Source: UBA10649 sp964391765 (GTDB lineage: Bacteria > Actinomycetota > Actinomycetes > S36-B12). Taken from it: 64,000 nt of DNA. Positions 35,016 through 42,968 of this stretch are shown here, piece after piece. Made by a program: the position numbers and the translations under genes. Numbering within the stretch: position 1 is the first letter of the stretch; every line of letters begins with the position of its first letter. The notes below the pieces were generated by a model that saw only the letters and a program-made list of their open reading frames with translations, was not told the DNA's origin and did not search any database. The stretch covers positions 1 through 64,000 of the forward strand of contig CAYMNG010000002.1 in NCBI GenBank assembly GCA_964391765.1. Direction: 5' to 3'.

Positions 35016-35824
35016 TGCCCGAGGGCAACGTCGTCCACCATCTCGCCCGACGTCTCGGGCGGGCCTTCACCGGTCGTTCGGTCCGGGTCGACAGCCCCCA
35101 GGGGCGGTTCGCCGACGGCGCGGCGCTGGTCGACGACCGACGCGTGCGACGGGTCGAGGCCCACGGCAAGCACCTGTTCGTCGGTTTCGACGGCGGCCGC
35201 TGGATCCACGTCCACCTCGGCCTGTTCGGCAAGTGGCAGTTCGGGGACGGTGACCTGCCCGATCCGGTCGGACAGGTGCGGCTGCGGCTGTGGACCGCCC
35301 AGTCGTGGGCGCAGCTGCGCGGACCGACGGTGTGCGAGGTGCTCGACGACGCCGGCAAGCGTGCGGCGGTGCGCCGCGTCGGACCGGACCCGATCCGCCC
35401 GGGCGCGGATCCGGCGCCGGCGTGGGAGCGGATCCGGCGCAGCGGGACGCCGATCGCCGCACTCCTCATGGACCAACGCGTGCTCTCGGGCGTCGGCAAC
35501 ATCTACCGCGCCGAAGTCCTGTTCCGGCACAACCTGTCCCCGTTCCGGCCGGGTCGCGACCTCGACGCGGGGACGTTCTCGGCGATGTGGACCGACCTCG
35601 TCGCCCTGATGCGGGCGGGGAGCCGGCGCGCCCGGATCGACACGGTGCGCGCGGAGCACCTGCCCGAGGTGATGGGCCGCGCGCCGCGCGAGGACCGGCA
35701 CGGCGGGGAGGTGTACGTCTACCGGCGGGCCGGCCTGCCGTGCCTGGTGTGCGGCACCGCGGTGCGCGTGGCCGACCTGGCCGGCCGCAAGCTCTACTGG
35801 TGTCCGCGCTGCCAGCCGTCCTGA
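35015..35824 (+). CDS. nei: Fpg/Nei-family DNA glycosylase
   Basis: A 269-residue bifunctional glycosylase/lyase. It has the N-terminal catalytic Pro2-Glu3 (MPEGNVVHHL), the H2TH region VLSGVGNIYRAEVLF, and a C-terminal zinc finger CLVCG...YWCPRC. It cuts out oxidised bases. The MPEGNVVH start and context point to the Nei2 branch. ATG overlaps the preceding stop (TGATG), so the two are probably one operon responding to oxidative damage. Confidence 0.9.
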   Translation: MPEGNVVHHLARRLGRAFTGRSVRVDSPQGRFADGAALVDDRRVRRVEAHGKHLFVGFDGGRWIHVHLGLFGKWQFGDGDLPDPVGQVRLRLWTAQSWAQLRGPTVCEVLDDAGKRAAVRRVGPDPIRPGADPAPAWERIRRSGTPIAALLMDQRVLSGVGNIYRAEVLFRHNLSPFRPGRDLDAGTFSAMWTDLVALMRAGSRRARIDTVRAEHLPEVMGRAPREDRHGGEVYVYRRAGLPCLVCGTAVRVADLAGRKLYWCPRCQPS

Positions 35825-35865
35825 GGACGCTGGCGCAGGGGCGCGGTGCTTGATCTACTTGCGCC

Positions 35866-37254
35866 ATGCTGCATGACCGGGATCGGATCCGTGAACGTCT
35901 GGACGACGACGTGTTCGCCAGCGTCGACCTCGCCGGTGCCCTGCCGCGGTACCGGATGCCCGACCACGAGCAGGACCCGCGGCACGCGTTCCAGGTCGTG
36001 CGCGACGAGTTGATGCTCGACGGCAACTCCCGGCAGAACCTGGCGACATTCTGCCAGACGTGGCTCGAGCCGGAGGTCCACGCGTTGATGGACCTCGCGA
36101 TCGACAAGAACATGGTCGACAAGGACGAGTACCCGCAGACCGCCGAGATCGAGGCGCGCTGCGTGCACATGCTCGCCGATCTGTGGCACAGCCCGGACGC
36201 GGCGAACACCGTCGGCACGTCGACGACCGGTTCGAGCGAAGCGGCGATGCTCGGCGGCATGGCGCTGCTGTGGAACTGGCGATCGCGGCGACGCGCGGCC
36301 GGGCTCCCGACCGACCGGCCCAACCTCGTCACCGGTCCCGTGCAGGTGTGCTGGCACAAGTTCGCCCGCTACTGGGACGTCGAGCTGCGCGAGATCCCGC
36401 TCGAGGGCGACCGCTGGCTCATGACGGCGGACGCGGCGCTGGCGCGCGTCGACGAGAACACGATCGGCGTCGTGCCCACCCTCGGGGTGACGTTCACCGG
36501 GCAGTTCGAGCCGGTCGCCGCGGTCGCGGCGGCCCTCGACGACCTCGCCGCCCGCACCGGCCTGGACGTGCCGATCCACGTGGACGGGGCCAGCGGCGGC
36601 TTCCTCGCCCCGTTCTGCGATCCGGACCTGGTCTGGGACTTCCGCCTGCCGCGGGTGAAGTCCATCAATTCCTCCGGTCACAAGTTCGGGCTCTCGCCGC
36701 TGGGGGTCGGCTGGGTCGTTTGGCGCGACAGCGGCGACCTGCCCGAGGACCTGATCTTCCGGGTGAACTACCTCGGCGGCGACATGCCGACCTTCGCGCT
36801 CAACTTCTCCCGCCCGGGCGGTCAGGTCATCGCGCAGTACTACAACTTCGTCCGGCTCGGCCGCGAGGGCTACCGGCGGATCCACGAGGCGTCGTACGCG
36901 ACGGCGCAGTACCTCGCCGACCAGATCGCGGCGATGGGTCCGTTCGACGTCGTGTACGACGGCCGCGGCGGCATCCCGGCGCTGTCGTGGCGGCTGGTGC
37001 CCGGAACCGACCCGGGGTTCACCCTGTTCGACCTCGCCGACCGGCTGCGGGCGGCCGGTTGGCAGGTGCCGGCGTACACCCTGCCGCCGAACCGGCAGGA
37101 CGTCGCCGTCCAGCGGATCCTCGTCCGGCACGACGTCAGCCGCGACCTCGCCGACCTGCTGCTGGCGGACTACCGGCGCGCGGTGGCGCACCTGACCCGC
37201 CACCCGCAGTCAGTGCCGTTGACAGCCGCGGAGGCCAGTGGCTTCACCCACTGA
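35866..37254 (+). CDS. gadB: Glutamate decarboxylase
   Basis: A 462-residue PLP enzyme. Motifs: TTGSSEAAMLGGMALLW, the Asp-Gly pair in PIHVDGASGGFLAPF and the PLP lysine in NSSGHKFGLSPLGVGW. It turns glutamate into GABA and CO2 and consumes a proton, often for acid resistance. No GABA antiporter is adjacent. The 3' end overlaps the convergent gene by 11 nt. Confidence 0.95.
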   Translation: MLHDRDRIRERLDDDVFASVDLAGALPRYRMPDHEQDPRHAFQVVRDELMLDGNSRQNLATFCQTWLEPEVHALMDLAIDKNMVDKDEYPQTAEIEARCVHMLADLWHSPDAANTVGTSTTGSSEAAMLGGMALLWNWRSRRRAAGLPTDRPNLVTGPVQVCWHKFARYWDVELREIPLEGDRWLMTADAALARVDENTIGVVPTLGVTFTGQFEPVAAVAAALDDLAARTGLDVPIHVDGASGGFLAPFCDPDLVWDFRLPRVKSINSSGHKFGLSPLGVGWVVWRDSGDLPEDLIFRVNYLGGDMPTFALNFSRPGGQVIAQYYNFVRLGREGYRRIHEASYATAQYLADQIAAMGPFDVVYDGRGGIPALSWRLVPGTDPGFTLFDLADRLRAAGWQVPAYTLPPNRQDVAVQRILVRHDVSRDLADLLLADYRRAVAHLTRHPQSVPLTAAEASGFTH

Positions 37255-37990
37255 CCCGCGGATGCCGGATGCCGCGGTGTCCGGCCGGCAGCGAGTGCCG
37301 GATGATCCACCACGACGCGACGATCGTGATCGCGGTCAGGGCGTAGAACACGACCCCCGACACGGCGAGGGCGAGCAGGTTGTCGCCGGCGATGAACGCG
37401 AACAGCAGGCCCGCGCGGACGAAGTTCAACAACGCGAACGGCCACGAGGCCAGCGCGTACGTCCGCACGAGTGCGGGGTCCGCGCGCCAGCGCATCCCGG
37501 TGCCCACGAGCGGGCCGACCGTCACGCCGATCAGGGGCCAGCGCGCGAGGTTGGCGACGACGAAGGCCAATCCGGAAGCGGCGTTGATCAGCAGTCGGGG
37601 CCAGAAGAAGTCGGCCGCGCTGCCGGTCCGGCTGGCGACGTAGCCGCTGAGCACGACGAGCAGCATCGCGCCGACCGCGCGGGAGGGGTGCTTGCCCTCG
37701 ACCAGTCGCCAGAGCGTGAAGATCCCGGCGAGGGTGATCGCGATCCCGATCGCCCAGCCGAGCGCGCGGCTGCCGGTCCCGCCCAGGCCCAGGTAGACGG
37801 CGACGAACGCCAACGGCGGCACCACGGTCTCCAGCGCGCCGCGCACGCCGCCGACGAGCCGGGCGAACGGGTTCGCGGCGTCGTCGGCATCGGCGGAGTT
37901 GTCGGCGTCGGCGACCGCCTGCCCGTGGACCTGCTCGTCCGCGGGCTCGAGTGCGTGCTCGGGTGCGCGGTCGGGTGCGGGATCGGTCAC
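37244..37990 (-). CDS. DUF3159 membrane protein
   Basis: A 248-residue protein with an acidic, Ala-rich N-terminal tail of about 45 residues, then ARLVGGVRGALETVVPPLAFV and six or so helices including FFWPRLLINA and GPLVGTGMRWR, the pattern of the actinobacterial DUF3159 family. Function unknown. GTG at 37990 and at 37996 are both plausible; an upstream extension to 38041 lacks support. Confidence 0.8.
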   Translation of the reverse strand: MTDPAPDRAPEHALEPADEQVHGQAVADADNSADADDAANPFARLVGGVRGALETVVPPLAFVAVYLGLGGTGSRALGWAIGIAITLAGIFTLWRLVEGKHPSRAVGAMLLVVLSGYVASRTGSAADFFWPRLLINAASGLAFVVANLARWPLIGVTVGPLVGTGMRWRADPALVRTYALASWPFALLNFVRAGLLFAFIAGDNLLALAVSGVVFYALTAITIVASWWIIRHSLPAGHRGIRHPRVSG

Positions 37991-38065
37991 CGGCACAGGG
38001 TAGCGGGCGCCCAGTGAGTTAGCGAAGGCTACCCTTACCAAGGTTCACGGGGCGGCCGACCTATC

Positions 38066-38962
38066 GTGGCCCGCGTGACGACGCGAGACACGGCCGACGA
38101 CACTCCCGAGGACACTGCCGAGGACACGGCCGAGGACACTCCCGACGGCGGTGCTGACGACGCGGCCGACCTGTCCGACCTGGCGGACCGGTGGCGCGCC
38201 GACCTCGCGGCGTGGGCGATCCCCGAGGACATCCTCGCGCAGGCACCGGCGTCGCCGTGGATCCATCCGGTGTCGATGTTCACCGTGGGCGACGACGAGC
38301 CCGACACGCTCTCCCACCAGCGGGCACGGGCGGCGTTGGGACCCGGCGGCAGCGTCCTGGACGTCGGCAGCGGCGGTGGTCGCGCGTCGATGGCGCTGGT
38401 GCCGCCGGCCGGTTCGCTGATCGCGGTCGACCATTCACCGGCGATGCTCACCGAGTACGCGGCCGCCGCCCACCGGCGCGGGGTGCCGGCCCGGACGGTG
38501 CTCGGCCAGTGGCCGGCGGTGGCGGACGACGTGCCGGTCGTCGACGTCGTCGTCTGCCACCACGTGGTCTACAACGTCGCCGACATCGTCCCGTTCCTGC
38601 GCGCGCTCGACGCGCACGCCGGCAGCCGCGTCGTCGTCGAGCTGCCCGCCCGGCACCCGTTGACCTGGCTGGACCCGTTGTGGCGACGCTTCTGGGGCAT
38701 CGCGCGGCCGACCCGGCCGACCGACGCCGACCTGCTGCGGATCGCCCTCGCGCTCGGCTTCGACGCGCACCTGGACCGGTGGGTCGACCAGACCTGGGCG
38801 AGTCGGGTCGCGCGCACCGACCTCGAGCCGGTGGCCGACGTCCGCACCCGACTGTGCCTGCCGGCGGATCGCGACGACGACGTCGCGGCTGCGCTGCGCG
38901 ACCTGCCCGAGCCGGCGACCCGCGAGGTCGCGACGCTTTGGTGGGACGTCGTCCGCGAGTGA
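38066..38962 (+). CDS. SAM-dependent methyltransferase with an acidic repeat N-terminus
   Basis: A 298-residue class I methyltransferase. The SAM loop is VLDVGSGGGRASMALV, followed by AVDHSPAML and VVDVVVCHHVVYNV. The first ~35 residues are an Asp/Thr/Glu repeat encoded by a 12-bp array, with no structural role evident. GTG at 38066 or 38075. Substrate unknown. Confidence 0.8.
   Translation: MARVTTRDTADDTPEDTAEDTAEDTPDGGADDAADLSDLADRWRADLAAWAIPEDILAQAPASPWIHPVSMFTVGDDEPDTLSHQRARAALGPGGSVLDVGSGGGRASMALVPPAGSLIAVDHSPAMLTEYAAAAHRRGVPARTVLGQWPAVADDVPVVDVVVCHHVVYNVADIVPFLRALDAHAGSRVVVELPARHPLTWLDPLWRRFWGIARPTRPTDADLLRIALALGFDAHLDRWVDQTWASRVARTDLEPVADVRTRLCLPADRDDDVAAALRDLPEPATREVATLWWDVVRE
38095..38142 (+). 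repeat. Four 12-bp tandem repeats in the methyltransferase gene
   Basis: Units cgacgacactcc, cgaggacactgc, cgaggacacggc and cgaggacactcc run in frame from 38095 to 38142 and encode a repeated (D/E)DT(P/A) acidic motif. Confidence 0.85.
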
Positions 38963-39002
38963 GTGTCCGCGGGTGACCGGCCGCCGGTGCGAGGATGGCC
39001 CG

Positions 39003-40229
39003 GTGGCCTACGACGTCGACCGGCTCCGTGCCCGTGTCCCCGCCCTCGCCGACGGCACCGCGTACTTCGACGGCCCGGGTGGCACCCAGGTCCCCGACCT
39101 TGTGGCGCAGGCGATCTACGACGCGCTGACCGCACCGTCGGCCAACCGGGGGCACGTCACCGCGGCCGAGCGCAACGCCGAGGAGTGTGTCGTCGGCGCG
39201 CGGCTGGCCGGCGCCGACCTGCTCGGTGCCGACCCGGCCGGCATTGTCTTCGGTCGCAGTGCGACCGAGTTGACGTTCGCGGTCGCGCGCACGCTCGCGC
39301 AGCAGTGGGGACCCGGCGACGAGATCGTCGTCACGCGGCTGGATCACGACGCGAACGTGCGCCCGTGGGTGACCTACGCGCAGCGCACGGGGGCCACGGT
39401 CCGGTGGGTTCCGTTCGACCCCGCGACCGGCGTGCTCACGACCGACGACGTCCTGCGGCAGGTCAGCGACGCGACCCGGGTCGTCGCGGTGACCGGCGCG
39501 TCGAACCTGCTGGGCACGCGGCCGGATGTCGCCGCGATCGGCGCGGAGCTGGGGTCCGGCGACGCGCTGCTGTACGTCGACGGCGTGCACCTGGCCGCGC
39601 ACGGGCCGGTGGACGTCGTCGACCTCGGCGCGGACTTCTTCGTCTGCAGCCCCTACAAGTTCCTCGGCCCCCACCTGGGGATGCTGGCCGCGTCGCCGGC
39701 GCTGCTGTCGACGATGTGGCCGGACAAGCTGCGGCCGTCGACCGACGACGTCCCCGAGCGGTTCGAACTCGGGACGTTGCCGTACGAGCTCCTCGCCGGC
39801 GTCCGCGCGGCGATCGACGTCCTCGCCGACCTCGTCCCCGGCGACGAGGCGGACCTACCCCGGCGCGCGCGGGTCCTGCGGTCGATGACGGCGCTGGCGC
39901 AGTACGAGGGCGCGCTGCACACCCGACTTCGCGCCGGACTCGAGGCGATCGCGGGCGTGCGCCTGTTCGGTCACGCGCCGGTGCGCACGCCCACCGAGCT
40001 GTTCGAGATCGCCGGCCGGATGTCGGCCGACGTGCACCGTGCCCTCGCCGAGCGCGGGATCAACGCCCCGGCCGGGTCGTTCTACGCGATCGAGGCGGCC
40101 AACTGGCTCGGCCTGGGTGCGGCCGGGGCGGTCCGGGCGGGCATCGCGCCGTACACGTCGATCGCCGACGTGGACCGGCTCGTTGCCGCGGTCGCCGACC
40201 TCGCCGCCGACGCGGGCCGTCGTGACTGA
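39003..40229 (+). CDS. Cysteine-desulfurase-like class V aminotransferase
   Basis: A 408-residue PLP protein. It opens AYFDGPGGTQVP, and has ITGAS-type and VDGVHLAAHGPVD motifs and the PLP lysine in CSPYKFLGPHLG. This is the CsdA/SufS-like branch related to mycobacterial Rv3778c; many of its members lack a clear catalytic Cys loop, and none stands out here. Reaction is unproven. I chose GTG 39003; the frame extends ten codons upstream. Confidence 0.82.
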   Translation: MAYDVDRLRARVPALADGTAYFDGPGGTQVPDLVAQAIYDALTAPSANRGHVTAAERNAEECVVGARLAGADLLGADPAGIVFGRSATELTFAVARTLAQQWGPGDEIVVTRLDHDANVRPWVTYAQRTGATVRWVPFDPATGVLTTDDVLRQVSDATRVVAVTGASNLLGTRPDVAAIGAELGSGDALLYVDGVHLAAHGPVDVVDLGADFFVCSPYKFLGPHLGMLAASPALLSTMWPDKLRPSTDDVPERFELGTLPYELLAGVRAAIDVLADLVPGDEADLPRRARVLRSMTALAQYEGALHTRLRAGLEAIAGVRLFGHAPVRTPTELFEIAGRMSADVHRALAERGINAPAGSFYAIEAANWLGLGAAGAVRAGIAPYTSIADVDRLVAAVADLAADAGRRD

Positions 40230-40740
40230 CCGCCCACGGCGGATCGCGCCGGCTTCGGCCTGCTCGCCCGGGCGCCGGCGTGCCGCGCAGGCCCGGGTGC
40301 TGGCCGGGCCGGTCGCCGCGGTCGTGCTCCTCGCCGGCTGCGCGGGCGGGGGATCGGACGCCGCCGCGGGTGCGCCCGACGGGCCGCGGGCGCTGGTAGT
40401 GGGACTGACCCGCCTCGGCGTGGACTGCACCGACGTGACCGCGACGCAGTCCACGACGCTGCCGTACACGGCCATCGCGTGCGTCGGCGTGCACCTGGAC
40501 TGGGTGACCGACCGCGACCGGTACGCCGCGCTCGTCGCGGCGGACTGCGCGGCGGCGGACACCGCCCGGGCGGCGGCGGACCCGACGGTCGTCGTGACCG
40601 GGCCCGACTGGGTGCTGCGCGGGGCGGACCGCGCCACGGCGGACGGCTGGCCGCGGCGCGTCACGCCGGCGGCGGCGGCCCAGGCGTTGGGCGGGACGGC
40701 GGTCACGACGGCGGAGTACTGCCGCCGGGTCGGTGCCTAG
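40222..40740 (+). CDS. Putative lipoprotein
   Basis: A 172-residue protein with a basic n-region, hydrophobic stretch and lipobox LLAGC (Cys about residue 36). The mature domain has four further cysteines (VDCTD, IACVG, ADCAA, EYCRR), suggesting two disulfides outside the membrane. I recognise no family. The GTG overlaps the previous stop by 8 nt, and the TAG stop overlaps the convergent gene's stop by 4 nt. Confidence 0.65.
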   Translation: MTDRPRRIAPASACSPGRRRAAQARVLAGPVAAVVLLAGCAGGGSDAAAGAPDGPRALVVGLTRLGVDCTDVTATQSTTLPYTAIACVGVHLDWVTDRDRYAALVAADCAAADTARAAADPTVVVTGPDWVLRGADRATADGWPRRVTPAAAAQALGGTAVTTAEYCRRVGA

Positions 40741-41543
40741 ACCGGCAGTCGGCCGGCGACCGGCCGCTGGACGACCCACGTGGCGCGCAGGGTCGTCGGG
40801 TTCGCCGGGGTCGGGGAGTACTCGTCGACGACCCGCACGACGACCAGTCCCGCGGCGACGACCGCCGCGCGCACCTCGCGGTCACGGTGCAGGTACTGCA
40901 GGTGCTCCTCGACGAAGTCCCGCGACGGGTCGACGTCGGACTGCAGCGACATGATCGAACGACACGTCCGGGCACGTTCGTCGACGACGTAGGTCACCGC
41001 GTACCGGCAGTCGCCGGCCGTCCCCAGGACGACCGGGTTGTCGCGCGCGAGCGCGATGAGCGCATCGGCGTGCAGGTCGAAGACCAGCCAGCCGCCGGGG
41101 CGCAGCAACCCGCCCAGGGCGGCGAGCGTGCGGCGCAGGTCGGCCGGGTCGAGGTAGTTCAGCCCGTCCAGGGTGGACACCATCGCGTCGAAGGGTCCGG
41201 CCAGGTGCGGGTCGGGGGCCAGGTGCGGCAGGGTCGTGCGGACCAGCGGGACGGCGGTCCCCAGTCGGCCCCGGGCCAGGGCGAGCATCGCCGCCGACGC
41301 GTCCAGGCCGACCACGTCCAGGCCCCGGGCGACCAGTTCGGCCGTCATCAACCCGGTGCCGCAGCACACGTCCAGGACCCGGCGCACACGCACCGGTCCG
41401 TCGGCCCAGGTCGCGACGGCGAAGTCGGCCCAGGACGCGAAGCAGGGGTCTACGACGACCACGTCGTCGTAGACCCCTGCCAGGTGCGCGTACGGGTCGG
41501 CGCCGCGCGGATGCCCGACCACGACCTCCCCCGAATCGGGCAT
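40737..41543 (-). CDS. SAM-dependent methyltransferase
   Basis: A 268-residue class I methyltransferase with VLDVCCGTGLMTAELVARG, VGLDASAAMLALARG and a substrate-side VSTLDGLNYL. It resembles small-molecule methyltransferases of actinobacteria; substrate unknown. ATG at 41543. A perfect 18-bp-arm palindrome falls inside its coding sequence near the N-terminus. Confidence 0.8.
   Translation of the reverse strand: MPDSGEVVVGHPRGADPYAHLAGVYDDVVVVDPCFASWADFAVATWADGPVRVRRVLDVCCGTGLMTAELVARGLDVVGLDASAAMLALARGRLGTAVPLVRTTLPHLAPDPHLAGPFDAMVSTLDGLNYLDPADLRRTLAALGGLLRPGGWLVFDLHADALIALARDNPVVLGTAGDCRYAVTYVVDERARTCRSIMSLQSDVDPSRDFVEEHLQYLHRDREVRAAVVAAGLVVVRVVDEYSPTPANPTTLRATWVVQRPVAGRLPV
41442..41480. 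repeat. Perfect palindrome (18-bp arms, 3-nt loop) inside a coding sequence
   Basis: Left arm gcaggggtctacgacgac at 41442-41459, spacer cac, right arm its exact complement at 41463-41480. In the methyltransferase frame it encodes part of GVYDDVVVVDPCF. It would form a very stable hairpin in mRNA about 65 nt after the start codon. Confidence 0.9.
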
Positions 41544-41553
41544 CGGACCGCGG

Positions 41554-41847
41554 TCAGATGCCGAGGACCTTCGCCTTCGCGGCCGCGAACTCCTCGTCCG
41601 AGAGCACTCCGGCCTTGTGCAGGTCGGCCAACTGCTGCAGCTTGGCCATCGAGTCGTCCGCGGCGGGCGCGGGCTCGGGCTCGGGAGCCGCCGCCGGCGC
41701 CGGCTGCTGGGCGGCCGCGGCCTGCTGCTGGGCGGCGGCTTCCTTGTCGGCGTACTTCTCCGACTGGCGATGCGCGACCCGGCCGGAGACGGCGGTCGCG
41801 GTCCCGGCGACGACGGCCGTGCGGGCGGCCATTCGCAGGAGTCCCAT
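41554..41847 (-). CDS. SHOCT-domain small protein
   Basis: A 97-residue protein. An N-terminal hydrophobic/basic stretch (RMAARTAVVAGTATAVSG) is followed by a Gln/Ala/Pro-rich linker. It ends in a SHOCT motif, KLQQLADLHKAGVLSDEEF, a short oligomerisation helix pair found at the C-termini of many bacterial proteins. Function unknown. Confidence 0.83.
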   Translation of the reverse strand: MGLLRMAARTAVVAGTATAVSGRVAHRQSEKYADKEAAAQQQAAAAQQPAPAAAPEPEPAPAADDSMAKLQQLADLHKAGVLSDEEFAAAKAKVLGI

Positions 41848-41902
41848 GGTGGTTCCCTTCGTTGTGCGGGTGGATTCTGGATTCTCGGTGCGGTGGTTCG
41901 GC

Positions 41903-42319
41903 TCAGGCCTCGAGCAACGCCGCGGCGACGACCTCGGCGGGGATGCGGATCTGGTCGATGACGACGGCGTCCGCTGCGGCGAACGCGGCCACCAACGGGG
42001 CCATCCAGGTGTTCTCGTAGGCGATGAGCAGCGCCGAACTGTTCGGCGCGAGGTCCTCGCTGAGCTCCTCGGCGTCGTCGTGGCTGAGCACGCCGTGGTC
42101 GCTGACCTCCAACTCCAAGAACGCCGGACCGAGGTCGGGGTCCAGGTCCTCGATCGCCAGCGAGGTGACGACGCCGTCGGCGTCCTTGAGGACGAACAGG
42201 ACGTCGAGGACGCGGACCGTCCCGGCGCGGACCTGGTCCATGATCGCCGGAACGATCTGGCCGCTGAACTTGTTGCCGGGGAAGCCGATGACGTAGACGT
42301 CGACCGGACCGATGGGCAT
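41903..42319 (-). CDS. DUF6325/DUF1269-like conserved protein
   Basis: A 138-residue soluble protein starting MPIGPVDVYVIGFPGNKFSG, with LFVLKDADGVV and SALLIAYENTW. This pattern belongs to a family of small actinobacterial proteins of unknown function often found next to SHOCT proteins, as here. The pair may act together at the membrane. Confidence 0.75.
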   Translation of the reverse strand: MPIGPVDVYVIGFPGNKFSGQIVPAIMDQVRAGTVRVLDVLFVLKDADGVVTSLAIEDLDPDLGPAFLELEVSDHGVLSHDDAEELSEDLAPNSSALLIAYENTWMAPLVAAFAAADAVVIDQIRIPAEVVAAALLEA

Positions 42320-42412
42320 GGGGCCTCCAGTGTGCGGATCCCGGGCGCGCGCCCGGTCGCTGGCAGATTATCAGCGCCGGCCGGTCGAACGTGGGCGGTC
42401 GATCACGTTCCC

Positions 42413-42485
42413 CACCTCGCCGATCTTGAGCTCGTACCGGGTCCGGCGCGAAAATACCCGGTACAAGCTCAAGTTCGGCGAGGTG
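42413..42485. repeat. Palindromic intergenic repeat, copy 3 (best conserved)
   Basis: Two 30-nt arms, 42413-42442 and 42456-42485, pair with two mismatches around a 13-nt loop ccggcgcgaaaat. Left arm reads cacctcgccgatcttgag then ctcgtaccgggt; the right arm is its complement. The core matches copies 1 and 2. It lies between divergently transcribed genes, so it cannot be a simple terminator of either. Confidence 0.88.
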
Positions 42486-42506
42486 TCGGCGGGCTACCCT
42501 GCGGTC

Positions 42507-42908
42507 ATGGCCGCCGGCTCCCAGGGACGCACGGGGTACCTGGTCGTCGCGCTCCTGGCCGGCGGTGGCCTGTATGTCGTCAACCGGGCGCCCGGATGGG
42601 CGGACCTGGGCCTGTTCACGGCCGACGTCGAGCCGCTGATCGCCTACCTCAACGGGTTCCTCGCCATCGCGTTCGTGGCCAACCTGGTGTTCGCGTTCGC
42701 GGACGTCCCGCGCCTGCGCGGCTTCGCCGGCCTGGTCCTCGCCGGCCTCGGCGGATGGATCGCCTACCAGCTGCTCTCGGTGTTCCCGTTCACCTTCGGG
42801 TCCGCGGTCTCCGTCGTGTCGATCGCGGCGAAGGCCGTGCTCGCGTTCGCGCTCATCGGCGCGGTCCTGCTCGCGATCGTGTCCGCCCGTCGGCTGGCCC
42901 AGGGCTGA
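42507..42908 (+). CDS. Small hypothetical membrane protein
   Basis: A 133-residue protein with four membrane helices (about 11-27, 43-63, 70-92, 104-125). The first ATG after the palindromic repeat, at 42507, is the sensible start; the open frame upstream translates the repeat itself. No family recognised. Confidence 0.65.
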   Translation: MAAGSQGRTGYLVVALLAGGGLYVVNRAPGWADLGLFTADVEPLIAYLNGFLAIAFVANLVFAFADVPRLRGFAGLVLAGLGGWIAYQLLSVFPFTFGSAVSVVSIAAKAVLAFALIGAVLLAIVSARRLAQG

Positions 42909-42968
42909 GCGCTCCTTCGGCGCACTGTCAGGGGGATCGGCCAGACTCGGCGCCGAAGGGGGGTGCGC

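Noticed and set aside
39003..40229. True IscS/SufS cysteine desulfurase for Fe-S assembly
   Set aside because: The PLP motifs fit the superfamily, but I saw no clear catalytic Cys loop and no iscU/suf partner. Left as a class V aminotransferase.
41903..42485. Palindromic repeat copy 3 as a transcription terminator
   Set aside because: The flanking genes point away from each other, so no transcript ends here. The position favours a dispersed repeat or regulator site.
42312..42506. N-terminal extension of the membrane gene at 42507
   Set aside because: The open frame upstream runs through the palindromic repeat; related translations of the same repeat appear at the other copies, showing it is repeat-derived, not protein.
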